This document shows, piece after piece, positions 38,576 to 48,004 of a stretch of DNA of 64,000 nt. Both the position numbers and the translations under genes were made by a program. The notes under the pieces are model-generated. The model had not been told where the DNA came from. It ran no database searches and worked only from the letters and a program-made list of their open reading frames with translations. The first letter of the stretch is position 1. Each line of letters opens with the position of its first letter. The stretch is from positions 333,501 to 397,500 of the forward strand of contig NZ_AYTM02000002.1 in NCBI RefSeq assembly GCF_000507185.2. Direction: 5' to 3'. The DNA is from Pseudomonas syringae KCTC 12500. Lineage in GTDB: Bacteria > Pseudomonadota > Gammaproteobacteria > Pseudomonadales > Pseudomonadaceae.

Positions 38576-39270
38576 GGTTGCCTCATTCAGTTGGGTCACA
38601 GAGTAGCCCGCTACTATAACGGCGAACAGGATTGTGCATCCCGCACGAATCGCGAGCGCACGGTGCATCGACATGCCCTGCCACGTCGGACAGCCACCAT
38701 TCAGGTCTGCCTGGGTACTGTGTCAAGGTGCACAAGGTCAAGCACCGAGACAATGAGCGCCCCAAACTCGACACAGCCGGGCGGTTTCATTGACGGCACT
38801 GGACGCGCGCACGTGCAACAACACCGCTGAGTCGGTCACCAGAGTCATATGCCTGCTCAGGCCAACTTGCTGGGCAATGACAGGTGTTACTGCCGACTGA
38901 ATAGACGTGACAGTCTTTGCGCGAGTCCTGATCAACTCGTCTGTACGCGAAGATCGCCACCGCTGTATTCCAGTCCAGCGGCGATGCGTGAACTCCGCAC
39001 CCTGCAACGGGGTGCGGAATACCTTCTGAGCCTGCTCTCAATGCAGCATCACCCAGCACCGCCACTTTTCGTGCAGAGCCTGCGACTTCCCACACCCCTG
39101 TTTCAAAGTTAAACTCGCCAACACGCGTCTGCCGCAATCCTTTGACGCTCGTTGATGTGCCTGTCTGTTCCTGCCCCTGCCTTTTCGGTGTGCTTCGATG
39201 CCATTTCCAGCACTGCATCGCCCTGGCCCGATTACGTCTGCGGTAACCCTCTGAATCGTGGAAGTCTGCA
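38576..39270. other. Gene-free stretch with a degenerate MITE fragment
   Basis: About 695 bases between the hydrolase and ccoN. I see no reading frame that looks like a real gene; the open frames on both strands have poor composition and no ribosome sites. At about 38994-39017 there is a CCGCACCC/GGGTGCGG-type hairpin. From about 39025 to 39085 the sequence resembles the right half of the MITE-like element at 5632-5778 (gagcctg, gcagcatcac, ccacttt, cagagcct). The ccoN promoter should lie in the last 150 bases. Confidence 0.55.
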
Positions 39271-40713
39271 ATGAGCACAAGAATCAGTCCGACAACCTAC
39301 AACTACACCGTGGTGCGCCAGTTTGCCATCATGACCGTGGTCTGGGGTGTGGTCGGCATGAGTCTGGGCGTGTTCATTGCTTCGCAGCTGGTCTGGCCAG
39401 GGCTGAACCTGGAACTTGAATGGACCACCTTCGGACGCCTGCGCCCGCTGCACACCAATCTGGTGATCTTCGCCTTCGGCGGCTGCGCGCTGTTCGCCAC
39501 CTCCTATTACGTGGTGCAACGCACTTGCCAGACGCGGCTGATTTCCGATGGTCTGGCGGCCTTTACCTTCTGGGGCTGGCAGGCCGTGATTGTCGGTGCC
39601 ATCGTGACCCTGCCGATGGGCTACACCACTACCAAGGAATATGCCGAGCTCGAATGGCCGGTGGCGATTCTGCTGGCCATCGTCTGGGCCGCCTACGCGG
39701 CGGTGTTTTTTGGCACAATCGTCAAACGCCGCACCCGGCATATCTATGTCGCCAACTGGTTCTACGGGGCGTTCATCGTCGTGACCGGCATGCTGCACAT
39801 CGTCAACCATATCTCGTTGCCGGTCAGCCTGTTCAAATCCTATTCGGCGTATGCCGGTGCGACCGATGCCATGATCCAGTGGTGGTACGGACACAATGCC
39901 GTCGGGTTTTTCCTGACCACCGGCTTTCTCGGCATGATGTATTACTTCGTGCCCAAACAGGCCGAGCGCCCGGTCTACTCCTATCGTTTGTCCATCGTGC
40001 ATTTCTGGGCATTGATCACCCTGTATATCTGGGCCGGTCCGCACCATCTGCACTACACCGCCCTGCCGGACTGGGCGCAGTCGCTGGGCATGGTGATGTC
40101 GATCATTCTGCTGGTCCCCAGTTGGGGCGGGATGATCAACGGCATGATGACGCTGTCGGGCGCGTGGCATAAATTGCGGACCGATTCGATACTGCGCTTT
40201 CTGGTGGTCTCGCTGGCCTTTTATGGCATGTCGACCTTCGAAGGCCCGATGATGGCAATCAAGACCGTCAACTCGCTTTCGCACTACACGGACTGGACCA
40301 TCGGCCATGTCCACGCCGGAGCACTGGGCTGGGTCGCGATGATTACCATCGGGTCGGTCTACCACATGATTCCGAAACTCTACGCCCGCCCGCACATGTA
40401 CAGCGTCAGTCTGATCAACACGCACTTCTGGCTCGCGACCGTCGGCACCGTGCTGTACATCACCTCGATGTGGGTCAATGGCATCACCCAGGGCCTGATG
40501 TGGCGCGCGGTGAACGACGACGGCACGCTGACCTACTCCTTCATCGAAACCATGCAGGCCAGCCACCTGGGCTATATCGTGCGGGCCATCGGCGGCGCGA
40601 TTTTCACCAGCGGAATGTTGCTGATGGCCTACAACGTCGTGCGTACGATACGTGCCTCTGACCCGCGGGCGGCCGCAGCGGCCACCCGCATCGCAGTCGC
40701 AGGAGCGCATTGA
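39271..40713 (+). CDS. ccoN: cbb3-type cytochrome c oxidase subunit I
   Basis: A 480-residue catalytic subunit with 12 membrane helices. Heme and CuB ligands are visible: [12 protein letters not shown] near residue 60, [44 protein letters not shown], and later [15 protein letters not shown] and [14 protein letters not shown]. It reduces O2 to water with high affinity and pumps protons in the inner membrane. It is the first gene of ccoNOQP, with ccoO starting in its stop codon (TGATG). The length and motifs are complete. Confidence 0.97.
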   Translation: MSTRISPTTYNYTVVRQFAIMTVVWGVVGMSLGVFIASQLVWPGLNLELEWTTFGRLRPLHTNLVIFAFGGCALFATSYYVVQRTCQTRLISDGLAAFTFWGWQAVIVGAIVTLPMGYTTTKEYAELEWPVAILLAIVWAAYAAVFFGTIVKRRTRHIYVANWFYGAFIVVTGMLHIVNHISLPVSLFKSYSAYAGATDAMIQWWYGHNAVGFFLTTGFLGMMYYFVPKQAERPVYSYRLSIVHFWALITLYIWAGPHHLHYTALPDWAQSLGMVMSIILLVPSWGGMINGMMTLSGAWHKLRTDSILRFLVVSLAFYGMSTFEGPMMAIKTVNSLSHYTDWTIGHVHAGALGWVAMITIGSVYHMIPKLYARPHMYSVSLINTHFWLATVGTVLYITSMWVNGITQGLMWRAVNDDGTLTYSFIETMQASHLGYIVRAIGGAIFTSGMLLMAYNVVRTIRASDPRAAAAATRIAVAGAH

Positions 40714-41321
40714 TGAAGCACGATGCGCTGGAAAAAAACATCGGCCTGCTGGCCTTTTTCATGGTGATTGCCGTGAGCATCGGTGGGCTGACGCAGATCG
40801 TCCCGCTGTTTTTTCAGGACGTCACCAACCAGCCTATCGAGGGCATGAAGCCACGCAGCGCGCTTGAGGTGGAAGGCCGTGATGTGTTCATCGCCAATGG
40901 CTGTGTCGGTTGCCACTCGAAGATGATCCGCCCGTTGCGCGCCGAAACCGAGCGCTACGGGCATTACTCGGTGGCAGGCGAAAGTGTCTGGGACCATCCC
41001 TTCCTGTGGGGCTCCAAACGCACTGGGCCGGACCTGGCAAGGATCGGCGGTCGCTACTCGGACGAGTGGCACCGGGTACACCTGAACAACCCGCGCGACC
41101 TGGTCCCGACCTCGATCATGCCGGCTTATCCGTTCCTGGCCGAGAAGACAATCGACAGCACGCAGACTGCAAAAAAGCTGCAGGTGCTGCGTACCCTCGG
41201 CACCCCTTACACCGACGCGGATATCGCCGGTGCAGCGGCTGCAGTGCAGGGCAAGACCGAAATGGACGCGCTGGTGGCCTATCTGCAAGGCCTTGGCACG
41301 CTCATCAAGAGCAAACGGTGA
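40713..41321 (+). CDS. ccoO: cbb3-type cytochrome c oxidase subunit II (monoheme cytochrome c)
   Basis: A 202-residue subunit with one N-terminal membrane anchor (about residues 9-29) and a periplasmic cytochrome c domain. The heme site is CVGCH (about residues 66-70), and the axial Met lies in [10 protein letters not shown]. It passes electrons from CcoP to CcoN. ATG 40713 overlaps the ccoN TGA by one base; the TTG three bases upstream is not needed. Heme attachment depends on the ccm operon at 5775-12752. Confidence 0.96.
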   Translation: MKHDALEKNIGLLAFFMVIAVSIGGLTQIVPLFFQDVTNQPIEGMKPRSALEVEGRDVFIANGCVGCHSKMIRPLRAETERYGHYSVAGESVWDHPFLWGSKRTGPDLARIGGRYSDEWHRVHLNNPRDLVPTSIMPAYPFLAEKTIDSTQTAKKLQVLRTLGTPYTDADIAGAAAAVQGKTEMDALVAYLQGLGTLIKSKR

Positions 41322-41323
41322 TC

Positions 41324-41518
41324 ATGATGGACATCGGAATGATTCGAGGCCTTGGCACACTGGTCGTGATGGTCGCCTTCATCGGCCTGATGCTGTGGGT
41401 GTTCAGCCCTGCCCGCAAGGCAGACTTCGACGACGCGACCTTGCTGCCTTTCGCGGATGACCCCGAGGCCATCGGCAAGGTCGAAAATGCCAAGGCTGAA
41501 CGGGAAGGCCGGTCATGA
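41324..41518 (+). CDS. ccoQ: cbb3-type cytochrome c oxidase assembly/stability subunit CcoQ
   Basis: A 64-residue single-span protein (hydrophobic segment [20 protein letters not shown]) with an acidic C-terminal tail, as expected for CcoQ, which stabilises the complex. It sits between ccoO and ccoP in the normal order. There are two adjacent start codons (ATGATG at 41324); either gives a normal protein. The stop overlaps the ccoP ATG by 4 bases. Confidence 0.92.
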   Translation: MMDIGMIRGLGTLVVMVAFIGLMLWVFSPARKADFDDATLLPFADDPEAIGKVENAKAEREGRS

Positions 41519-42492
41519 GCACGTTCTGGAGCCTTTACGTCGCGGTCCTGACCCTGGGCACCCTCATCGCCATGCTCTGGCTGCTGGTGTCCACGCGCAA
41601 AGGTCAGCCCGACGAACCCACGGATGAAACCGTCGGCCATACATTCGACGGTATCGAGGAGTACGACAACCCGCTGCCCAGATGGTGGTTCTATCTATTC
41701 TTAGCGACCATCGTCTTTGCCCTGGGGTATCTGCTCCTGTACCCGGGCCTGGGCAACTGGCAGGGCTTGCTGCCCGGTTATGAATACCGGGACCAGGACA
41801 GCAAGACACAATTCTCCGACGGCCAGCAAGGCTGGACCAGTGTCCATGAATGGGAACGGGAAGTCGCAAACGCCGAAGCCCGCTACGGGCCGCTGTTTGC
41901 CAAGTACGCCGCCATGCCCGTCGAGGAAGTGGCGAAAGACCCGCAGGCGTTGAAAATCGGCGCACGCCTGTTCGCGTCCAACTGCTCGGTCTGCCACGGC
42001 TCTGACGCGAAAGGCGCCTATGGCTTTCCCAATCTGACCGATGCCGACTGGCGCTGGGGCGGCGATGCGCAGGCGATCAAGACGTCTATCCTCGCCGGGC
42101 GCATGGGCGTGATGCCGGCCCTGGGCGGCGCGCTTGGCGAACAAGGGGTGCGCGATGTGGCTGCCTATGTGCTGACGCAACTGGACGCGCGCGCACTACC
42201 GCAGGATGCCAAGGCTGACCCGGTGGCAGGACAGAAGACCTTCGCCAGCCTGTGCGTTGCCTGTCATGGGCCAGAGGGCAAAGGAATGCCGATTCTCGGC
42301 GCGCCGGACCTGACCCACCCCAACGCGTTTATCTACGGCTCCAGCTTCGCTCAGTTGCAGCAGACCATTCGTGATGGCCGCCAGGGCCAGATGCCTGCTC
42401 AGCAAGCATTGCAAGGCAATGACCGGGTTCATATTCTGGCTGCCTATGTTTACAGCCTGTCCCGCCAGGAGCCGCCAGCCGAATCCAGATGA
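41515..42492 (+). CDS. ccoP: cbb3-type cytochrome c oxidase subunit III (diheme cytochrome c)
   Basis: A 325-residue protein with two N-terminal membrane spans (about 5-25 and 57-77). A periplasmic part carries two cytochrome c domains with heme sites CSVCH (about residues 157-161) and CVACH (about 247-251). It accepts electrons from soluble cytochromes and passes them to CcoO. The conserved PLPRWW motif precedes the second helix. It ends the ccoNOQP operon; a toxin-antitoxin module follows before ccoG. Confidence 0.96.
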   Translation: MSTFWSLYVAVLTLGTLIAMLWLLVSTRKGQPDEPTDETVGHTFDGIEEYDNPLPRWWFYLFLATIVFALGYLLLYPGLGNWQGLLPGYEYRDQDSKTQFSDGQQGWTSVHEWEREVANAEARYGPLFAKYAAMPVEEVAKDPQALKIGARLFASNCSVCHGSDAKGAYGFPNLTDADWRWGGDAQAIKTSILAGRMGVMPALGGALGEQGVRDVAAYVLTQLDARALPQDAKADPVAGQKTFASLCVACHGPEGKGMPILGAPDLTHPNAFIYGSSFAQLQQTIRDGRQGQMPAQQALQGNDRVHILAAYVYSLSRQEPPAESR

Positions 42493-42542
42493 CAGGGCTC
42501 CGGTCAGCCTGGGGTTGTAGCATTCTGAAAGAACAAATTCCT

Positions 42543-42560
42543 TGTAGTTACATCTCTACA
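42543..42560. promoter_or_regulatory. Candidate operator of the toxin-antitoxin module
   Basis: TGTAG, 8 bases, CTACA forms a short palindrome 58 bases before the antitoxin start. Phd-type antitoxins usually bind such palindromes to repress their own operon. Assignment is by position only. Confidence 0.4.
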
Positions 42561-42617
42561 TGACTAGACTCGTTGATGACCACGACACCCTGTCTACTCA
42601 TTCTGGAAGTCGCACAT

Positions 42618-42869
42618 ATGACCACTACCCTCTCCAGCCGTGAATTCAATCAGGACACCAGCGGGGCCAAGAAAGCGGCTAATGAAGGCCCGGTGTTCAT
42701 TACCGACCGCGGCCGCCCGGCCCATGTGCTGCTTTGCATCGAGGATTACCTGAAGCTGACCGGCAGCGCGGCAAGCATCGCCGACATGCTGATAATGCCC
42801 ACTGACATCGATATCGAGTTCGAGCCTCAGCGCGCCGTGATCACGCCCCGACAGGTTGATCTGTCCTGA
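42618..42869 (+). CDS. Phd/YefM family antitoxin
   Basis: An 83-residue antitoxin. The N-terminal half is a Phd/YefM DNA-binding domain (LSSREFNQDTSGAKKAANEGPVFITDRGRPAHVLL), and the C-terminal tail (about 55-83) should wrap the toxin. The start at 42618 gives the normal N-terminus MTTTLSSREF; the frame is open to 42573. The stop overlaps the toxin ATG by one base (TGATG), the usual coupling that keeps antitoxin in excess. It neutralises the PIN toxin and probably represses the operon. Confidence 0.9.
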   Translation: MTTTLSSREFNQDTSGAKKAANEGPVFITDRGRPAHVLLCIEDYLKLTGSAASIADMLIMPTDIDIEFEPQRAVITPRQVDLS

Positions 42870-43321
42870 TGTTCCTGCTCGACACCAACGTGGTTTCAGA
42901 GCTCAGAAAGCGCACTGCAGACGCCAACGTACTGCGCTGGTCGCGAACACAAATGGCCTCCAGTCTGTTCATCTCGTCCATCACGATTCTTGAACTCGAA
43001 ACAGGTATCCTGCGCATCGAACGCCGCGAGCCGACACAAGGCGCAGGATTGCGAATGTGGCTCGACCAGCATGTATTGAAGGCGTTCGCCGGGCGTATCC
43101 TGACAGTCGACACCCAGGTCGCAAGACGCTGCGCTCAACTGCACGTTCCCGACCCGCGCAGCGAATGCGATGCTTTGATAGCAGCCACTGCGCTGGTGCA
43201 TGGCATGACCGTGGTTACACGCAACACAATGGATTTTCAGTCGTCCGGGGTCGCGTTGCTCAATCCCTGGGTCAGCCAGTTGAATGAAGAAGCGGCCGCT
43301 TATTCACGTGCATCACGTTGA
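42869..43321 (+). CDS. VapC/FitB-type PIN domain toxin (ribonuclease)
   Basis: A 150-residue PIN-domain toxin with the acidic active-site residues Asp5 (MFLLDTNVVSE), Glu42 (TILELETGI), Asp101 (SECDALIAATA) and Asp122 (RNTMDF). Such toxins cleave RNA, often tRNA, in a metal-dependent way. All four residues are intact, so activity is expected. It forms a type II pair with the preceding antitoxin. The pair sits between ccoP and ccoG, two genes that are normally adjacent, which suggests insertion. Confidence 0.92.
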   Translation: MFLLDTNVVSELRKRTADANVLRWSRTQMASSLFISSITILELETGILRIERREPTQGAGLRMWLDQHVLKAFAGRILTVDTQVARRCAQLHVPDPRSECDALIAATALVHGMTVVTRNTMDFQSSGVALLNPWVSQLNEEAAAYSRASR

Positions 43322-43385
43322 ACGCGGATGTGAACCTGCCTGACCTGTATCGGTCGGGGCCAAGCCACTGCCGCTGGACTCATCG

Positions 43386-44798
43386 ATGACCAAACAGATT
43401 CCAGTACACAACATCACCCCGGCATCCGAAACAGGCGGCGAATTCACCGACCTCTATGCTTCGCGCGAGAAGATCCAGACCCGCGCGTTCAAAGGCCTGT
43501 TTCGAAATGTGCGGATGCTCGGCGGCGCGCTGTTGCTGCTGATCTTTTTCGGCACGGTCTGGCTGAGTCGCAGCGGGCATCAGGCGGTCTGGTGGAACCT
43601 GCCGGAACGCAAGTTCTACATCTTCGGCGCAACGTTCTGGCCGCAGGACTTCATCCTCTTGTCCGGCATTCTGATCGTTGCAGCGTTCGGGTTGTTCTTC
43701 ATCACCGTCTATGCCGGGCGGGTCTGGTGTGGCTATACCTGCCCGCAGAGTGTCTGGACCTGGATCTTCATGTGGTGCGAGAAAGTGACTGAAGGCGACC
43801 GCAACCAGCGCATCAGGCTCGACCATGCCCCTATGAGTGCCGGCAAAATGCTGCGCAAGTTCGCCAAGCACAGCCTGTGGTTGCTGATCGGGTTTGCCAC
43901 CGGTATGACCTTCGTGGGCTATTTCTCGCCCATTCGCACGCTGTGCGTGGATCTGTTCACGGGCCAGGCGGATGGCTGGGCCTATTTCTGGGTCGGTTTC
44001 TTTACCCTGGCCACTTACCTTAATGCCGGCTGGCTGCGCGAACAGGTATGCATTTACATGTGCCCCTATGCGCGGTTCCAGAGCGTGATGTTCGACAAGG
44101 ACACGCTGATCATCTCCTACGACCAGAATCGTGGCGAAGCCCGAGGCCCGCGCAAGAAGGAAGCCGATCCTCAGGCACTGGGGCTGGGTGACTGCATCGA
44201 CTGCACGATGTGCGTGCAGGTCTGCCCGACCGGCATCGACATTCGTGACGGCCTGCAGGTGGAGTGCATCAGCTGTGCAGCGTGCGTCGATGCCTGCGAT
44301 ACGGTCATGGACAAGATGGATTACCCTCGCGGCCTGATTCGCTACACCACCGAGCACAACCTTGCCGGGCAACGCACCCGCACCCTGCGCCCGCGCCTGA
44401 TCGGTTATGCGCTGGTCCTGCTGCTGATGATTGCGCTGCTGACGGCTGCTTTCTGGATGCGTACGCTGGTGGGCCTGGAGGTCAGCAAGGACCGCATGCT
44501 GTTCCGGGAAAACGCCGAGGGCCGGATCGAAAACGTCTACAGCCTGAAAGTGATGAACAAGGATCAGGTGGACCACACCTATGTCCTGCAGGCCAGCGGC
44601 CTTTCCGACCTGAAACTGCAGGGCCGTCGGGAAATCAGCGTCCCGGCGGGTGAAATCGTCAGCCTGCCGGTGGAGCTGTCCAGCGCGCCGGAAAAACTAC
44701 CGTCGCACAGCAACGAGGTAACCTTTACCCTCAAGGACATCGACAGCGATACACAGGTCGAGACCCAAAGCCGCTTTCTTGGCCCACCTATTCGTTAA
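43386..44798 (+). CDS. ccoG: cbb3 oxidase assembly protein CcoG (FixG/RdxA-like iron-sulfur membrane protein)
   Basis: A 470-residue membrane protein with about five spans. It has the conserved RVWCGYTCPQSVWTWIFMWCE segment (about 115-135) and two [4Fe-4S] ferredoxin motifs (CIDCTMCVQVCP and CISCAACVDACD, about residues 270-303). A C-terminal periplasmic Ig-like domain follows. CcoG reduces copper for insertion into the cbb3 oxidase. It leads ccoGHIS and follows the toxin gene by 64 bases. Confidence 0.95.
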   Translation: MTKQIPVHNITPASETGGEFTDLYASREKIQTRAFKGLFRNVRMLGGALLLLIFFGTVWLSRSGHQAVWWNLPERKFYIFGATFWPQDFILLSGILIVAAFGLFFITVYAGRVWCGYTCPQSVWTWIFMWCEKVTEGDRNQRIRLDHAPMSAGKMLRKFAKHSLWLLIGFATGMTFVGYFSPIRTLCVDLFTGQADGWAYFWVGFFTLATYLNAGWLREQVCIYMCPYARFQSVMFDKDTLIISYDQNRGEARGPRKKEADPQALGLGDCIDCTMCVQVCPTGIDIRDGLQVECISCAACVDACDTVMDKMDYPRGLIRYTTEHNLAGQRTRTLRPRLIGYALVLLLMIALLTAAFWMRTLVGLEVSKDRMLFRENAEGRIENVYSLKVMNKDQVDHTYVLQASGLSDLKLQGRREISVPAGEIVSLPVELSSAPEKLPSHSNEVTFTLKDIDSDTQVETQSRFLGPPIR

Positions 44799-44808
44799 GA
44801 GCCCCGTC

Positions 44809-45345
44809 ATGCCCGCTGCGACTGCTGCAAGCCCCTGGTACCGGCATCTCTGGCCATGGATCATCATCGCCATCCTGACCGGCTCGGTGACCTTGAGCCT
44901 GTCGATGGTGTTCATCGCCGTGACCCACCCGGATCCGCTGGTCACCGATAACTATTACGAGGCCGGCAAGGGCATCAATCGCTCGTTGAATCGTGAAGTG
45001 CTCGCCCAGACCCTCAAGCTGCACGCGCGCCTGAAAATGGATGAGCTGACCGGCGAAGTCGAACTTCGCCTGAGTGGCAACAGCAACCCGGAGCGTCTAG
45101 AACTCAACCTGATTTCGCCCACGCGCCCTGACAGTGATCGCCGGGTGTTCCTGACCCGCAGCCCGTCCGAACCAGGCCGTTACATCGGTCAGTTGCAGGA
45201 CAAGGTCAACGGTCGGCGTTTTGTGGAACTGCTGGGTGTCGAAGGCGAGCAGACCTGGCGCCTGTTCGAGGAAGAACAGATCGGCACCAATGACGTGACC
45301 CTGGGTGATGAACCCCTGCAAGCCGCGCAACGCCGGAAAGACTGA
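44809..45345 (+). CDS. ccoH: FixH/CcoH family protein
   Basis: A 178-residue protein with one N-terminal membrane span (about residues 14-36) and a periplasmic FixH domain. The family sequence DNYYEAGKGINRSLNRE (about 47-63) is clear. CcoH is needed for stable assembly of the cbb3 oxidase. The start MPAATAASP at 44809 is preferred; the frame is open into the end of ccoG. It lies between ccoG and the copper ATPase gene with only 2 bases before the latter. Confidence 0.9.
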   Translation: MPAATAASPWYRHLWPWIIIAILTGSVTLSLSMVFIAVTHPDPLVTDNYYEAGKGINRSLNREVLAQTLKLHARLKMDELTGEVELRLSGNSNPERLELNLISPTRPDSDRRVFLTRSPSEPGRYIGQLQDKVNGRRFVELLGVEGEQTWRLFEEEQIGTNDVTLGDEPLQAAQRRKD

Positions 45346-45347
45346 AC

Positions 45348-47822
45348 GTGGCAAAGCCCTTCTCCCCCGCGCCGGTGCACTGTTACCACTGCGGCCTGCC
45401 GGTTCCGGCGGGCAGCCATTTCAACGCGGTGGTGCTCGGTGCAACCCGACAGCTGTGCTGCCCCGGTTGCCAGGCAGTAACCGAGGCCATCGTCGCGAGC
45501 GGTCTGGACAACTATTACCGCCATCGCAGTGAAACCTCGGCCAACCCGGAAAGCCTGCCCAGCCAATTGCTCGATGACCTGGCGCTCTACGACCCCCCCG
45601 ACGTACAGGCGCCGTTCGTGCGCCACGACGGCGACCTCTCAGAGGCCACCCTGCTTGTCGAAGGCATCAGTTGCGCGGCCTGCGGCTGGCTGATCGAGCA
45701 ACGCCTGGGGCGATTGCCAGCGGTGACCGAAGCGCGGCTGAACCTGTCCACTCATCGCCTGCTGGTGCGCTGGAACGCCGACCAGCTTGCCCTCAGCCAA
45801 TTGCTGAACGAACTGCACGCGATTGGCTATGTCGCCCATCCATGGCAGGCCGACCGCGCTACCGAACGCATGGCGAGTGACAATCGCCTGGCGTTGCGAC
45901 AACTGGGCGTCGCCGGCCTGCTGTGGTTTCAGGCAATGATGGCAACCATGGCCACCTGGCCTGAGTTCAATATCGACCTCAGCCCGCAGATGCACACCAT
46001 CCTGCGCTGGGTGGCGCTGTTTCTGACCACGCCGATCGTCTTCTACAGTTGCGCGCCGTTCTTTCGCGGCGCGTGGCGCGACCTGCGCAGCCGTCACCTG
46101 ACAATGGATGTCTCGGTGTCGCTGGCAATAGGCGCGGCCTACGCCGCAGGGATCTGGACCGCCGTCACCGGCGCTGGCGAACTGTATTTCGATGCAGTCG
46201 GCATGTTTGCGCTGTTCCTGCTGGCAGGACGTTACCTGGAACGCCGGGCTCGCGAGCGCACGGCGGCGGCCACAGCCCAACTGGTCAACGTGCTGCCCGC
46301 CTCATGCCTGCGCCTCAGCGATGACGGCCAGAGCCAGCGCATCATGCTCAGCGAACTGCACCTGGCTGATCGGGTGCTGGTGCAGCCCGGTGCAGTGATA
46401 CCGGCCGATGGCAAAATCCTCGAGGGTCACTCCAGTGTCGATGAATCGCTGTTGACCGGCGAATACCTGCCACAGATGCGCAGCGTGGGCGATGCGGTCA
46501 CCGCAGGAACGCTGAATGTCGAAAGCCCGCTGACTGTTGCCGTGACGGCGCTGGGCCACGAAACCCGTCTTTCGGCCATTGTCCGACTGCTCGAACGCGC
46601 GCAGGCAGAAAAGCCCCGACTCGCGCAGATCGCCGACCGTGCAGCACAGACCTTTCTGCTGCTTTCGCTGATCGCGGCCGCGCTGATCGGAGTGATCTGG
46701 TGGCAGCTGGACGCATCGCGCGCGTTCTGGATCGTTTTGGCCATGCTCGTCGCTACCTGCCCCTGCGCACTGTCGCTGGCGACGCCGACTGCATTGACTG
46801 CGGCGACCGGCACGCTGCACAAACTTGGTTTGCTGCTGACCCGGGGTCATGTGCTCGAAGGCCTCAACCAGATCGATACGGTCATCTTCGACAAGACCGG
46901 CACCCTGACCGAAGGGCGCCTGACACTGCGCGGCATTCACCCGTTGCGCGAGCTGGACGCCAATCGCTGCCTGGAACTGGCGGCAGCCCTGGAAAACCGC
47001 TCCGAGCATCCCATCGCCCGCGCCTTCGGTCGAGCGCCAACGGCTGCCGAAGAGGTGCTCAGCACACCGGGACTGGGCCTGCAAGGTCGTGTTGACGGGC
47101 ATCTGCTGCGCATCGGCGAGGCGGCCTTCGTCTGTGCGCTGAGCGGTGCTGAAACACCCTTGCCAACCGAGCGTTCCGGCCAATGGCTGTTGCTGGGCGA
47201 TACGCAGGGCCCACTCGCATGGTTGGTACTGGACGACCGACTGCGCGAGGATGCAGGCACTCTGTTACACGCGTGCCGGGCGCGGGGCTGGAAGACGCTG
47301 CTTTTGTCTGGTGACAGCTCGCCGATGGTTGACCGTGTCGCGCAGGCGCTGGGCATAGACGAGGCGCGTGGCGGCATGCGCCCGGACGATAAGCTGGAGG
47401 TGCTGCGCCAGCTTCAGGCTCAGGGGCGCAAGGTGCTGATGATCGGTGACGGAGTGAACGACGTACCGGTCATGGCAGCAGCCGACATCAGTGTGGCGAT
47501 GGGCTCGGCCACCGACCTCGCCAAAACCAGCGCTGACGCCGTGCTGCTGTGTAACCGTTTGCCGGTGCTGATCGACGCGCTGAATCTGGCCCGGCGCACG
47601 CGTAGCGTCATTATCGAAAACCTGCTCTGGGCCGGTCTGTACAATGGCCTCATGCTGCCCTTCGCGGCGCTGGGCTGGATCACTCCGGTGTGGGCGGCGA
47701 TCGGCATGTCGCTCAGTTCGCTGACTGTGGTACTCAACGCCTTGCGCCTGACCCGCCTGCCGCGTCGTGCGCCCGTTTCCCCATCTGCCCCGGAGGTTTC
47801 ATGCCCGCGCTTTACATCATGA
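45348..47822 (+). CDS. ccoI: Copper-translocating P-type ATPase for cbb3 oxidase (CcoI/FixI)
   Basis: An 824-residue P1B-type ATPase. N-terminal cysteine pairs (CYHC, CCPGC) come first, followed by a heavy-metal-associated domain with GISCAAC (about residues 106-112). The membrane metal site is TCPCALS (CPC about 471-473), the phosphorylation site DKTGT (about 513-517) and the hinge GDGVNDVPVM (about 700-709). CcoI supplies copper for the CuB centre of CcoN. The GTG start at 45348 follows the ccoH stop by 2 bases. The end overlaps ccoS by 22 bases. Confidence 0.96.
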   Translation: MAKPFSPAPVHCYHCGLPVPAGSHFNAVVLGATRQLCCPGCQAVTEAIVASGLDNYYRHRSETSANPESLPSQLLDDLALYDPPDVQAPFVRHDGDLSEATLLVEGISCAACGWLIEQRLGRLPAVTEARLNLSTHRLLVRWNADQLALSQLLNELHAIGYVAHPWQADRATERMASDNRLALRQLGVAGLLWFQAMMATMATWPEFNIDLSPQMHTILRWVALFLTTPIVFYSCAPFFRGAWRDLRSRHLTMDVSVSLAIGAAYAAGIWTAVTGAGELYFDAVGMFALFLLAGRYLERRARERTAAATAQLVNVLPASCLRLSDDGQSQRIMLSELHLADRVLVQPGAVIPADGKILEGHSSVDESLLTGEYLPQMRSVGDAVTAGTLNVESPLTVAVTALGHETRLSAIVRLLERAQAEKPRLAQIADRAAQTFLLLSLIAAALIGVIWWQLDASRAFWIVLAMLVATCPCALSLATPTALTAATGTLHKLGLLLTRGHVLEGLNQIDTVIFDKTGTLTEGRLTLRGIHPLRELDANRCLELAAALENRSEHPIARAFGRAPTAAEEVLSTPGLGLQGRVDGHLLRIGEAAFVCALSGAETPLPTERSGQWLLLGDTQGPLAWLVLDDRLREDAGTLLHACRARGWKTLLLSGDSSPMVDRVAQALGIDEARGGMRPDDKLEVLRQLQAQGRKVLMIGDGVNDVPVMAAADISVAMGSATDLAKTSADAVLLCNRLPVLIDALNLARRTRSVIIENLLWAGLYNGLMLPFAALGWITPVWAAIGMSLSSLTVVLNALRLTRLPRRAPVSPSAPEVSCPRFTS

Positions 47823-48004
47823 TTCCTGCCGCTCTGTTGCTGGTGGGCGTGGCGATCTACGTGTTCTTCTGGGCAGTGGACAGCGGTCAGTACGACGACA
47901 TGGACGGTCCGGCACACAGCATATTGTTCGACGACACACCGCCTGTGGAGCATGCCCCGCCTGAGTCTCCCCAACCGGGCCCGGACGAGAAACGCGATGT
48001 TTGA
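47801..48004 (+). CDS. ccoS: cbb3-type cytochrome oxidase assembly protein CcoS
   Basis: A 67-residue protein with one membrane span (LYIMIPAALLLVGVAIYVFFWAV) followed by the CcoS-conserved SGQYDDMDGPAHSILFDD. It is required for cofactor insertion into the oxidase. ATG 47801 has a cggagg ribosome site 5-10 bases upstream and lies inside the end of ccoI. The stop lies 7 bases inside the next gene, so the three genes are tightly coupled. Confidence 0.95.
   Translation: MPALYIMIPAALLLVGVAIYVFFWAVDSGQYDDMDGPAHSILFDDTPPVEHAPPESPQPGPDEKRDV

Noticed and set aside
38738..39278. Two minus-strand frames in the gap before ccoN
   Set aside because: No ribosome sites, no recognisable family and no consistent codon bias. 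They may hold remnants, but I cannot support a gene.
39232..40710. 492-codon frame antisense to ccoN
   Set aside because: Long antisense frames are common in GC-rich genes. Its composition is rich in His, Gln, Arg and Asp as expected for a shadow, and the ccoN reading is unmistakable.
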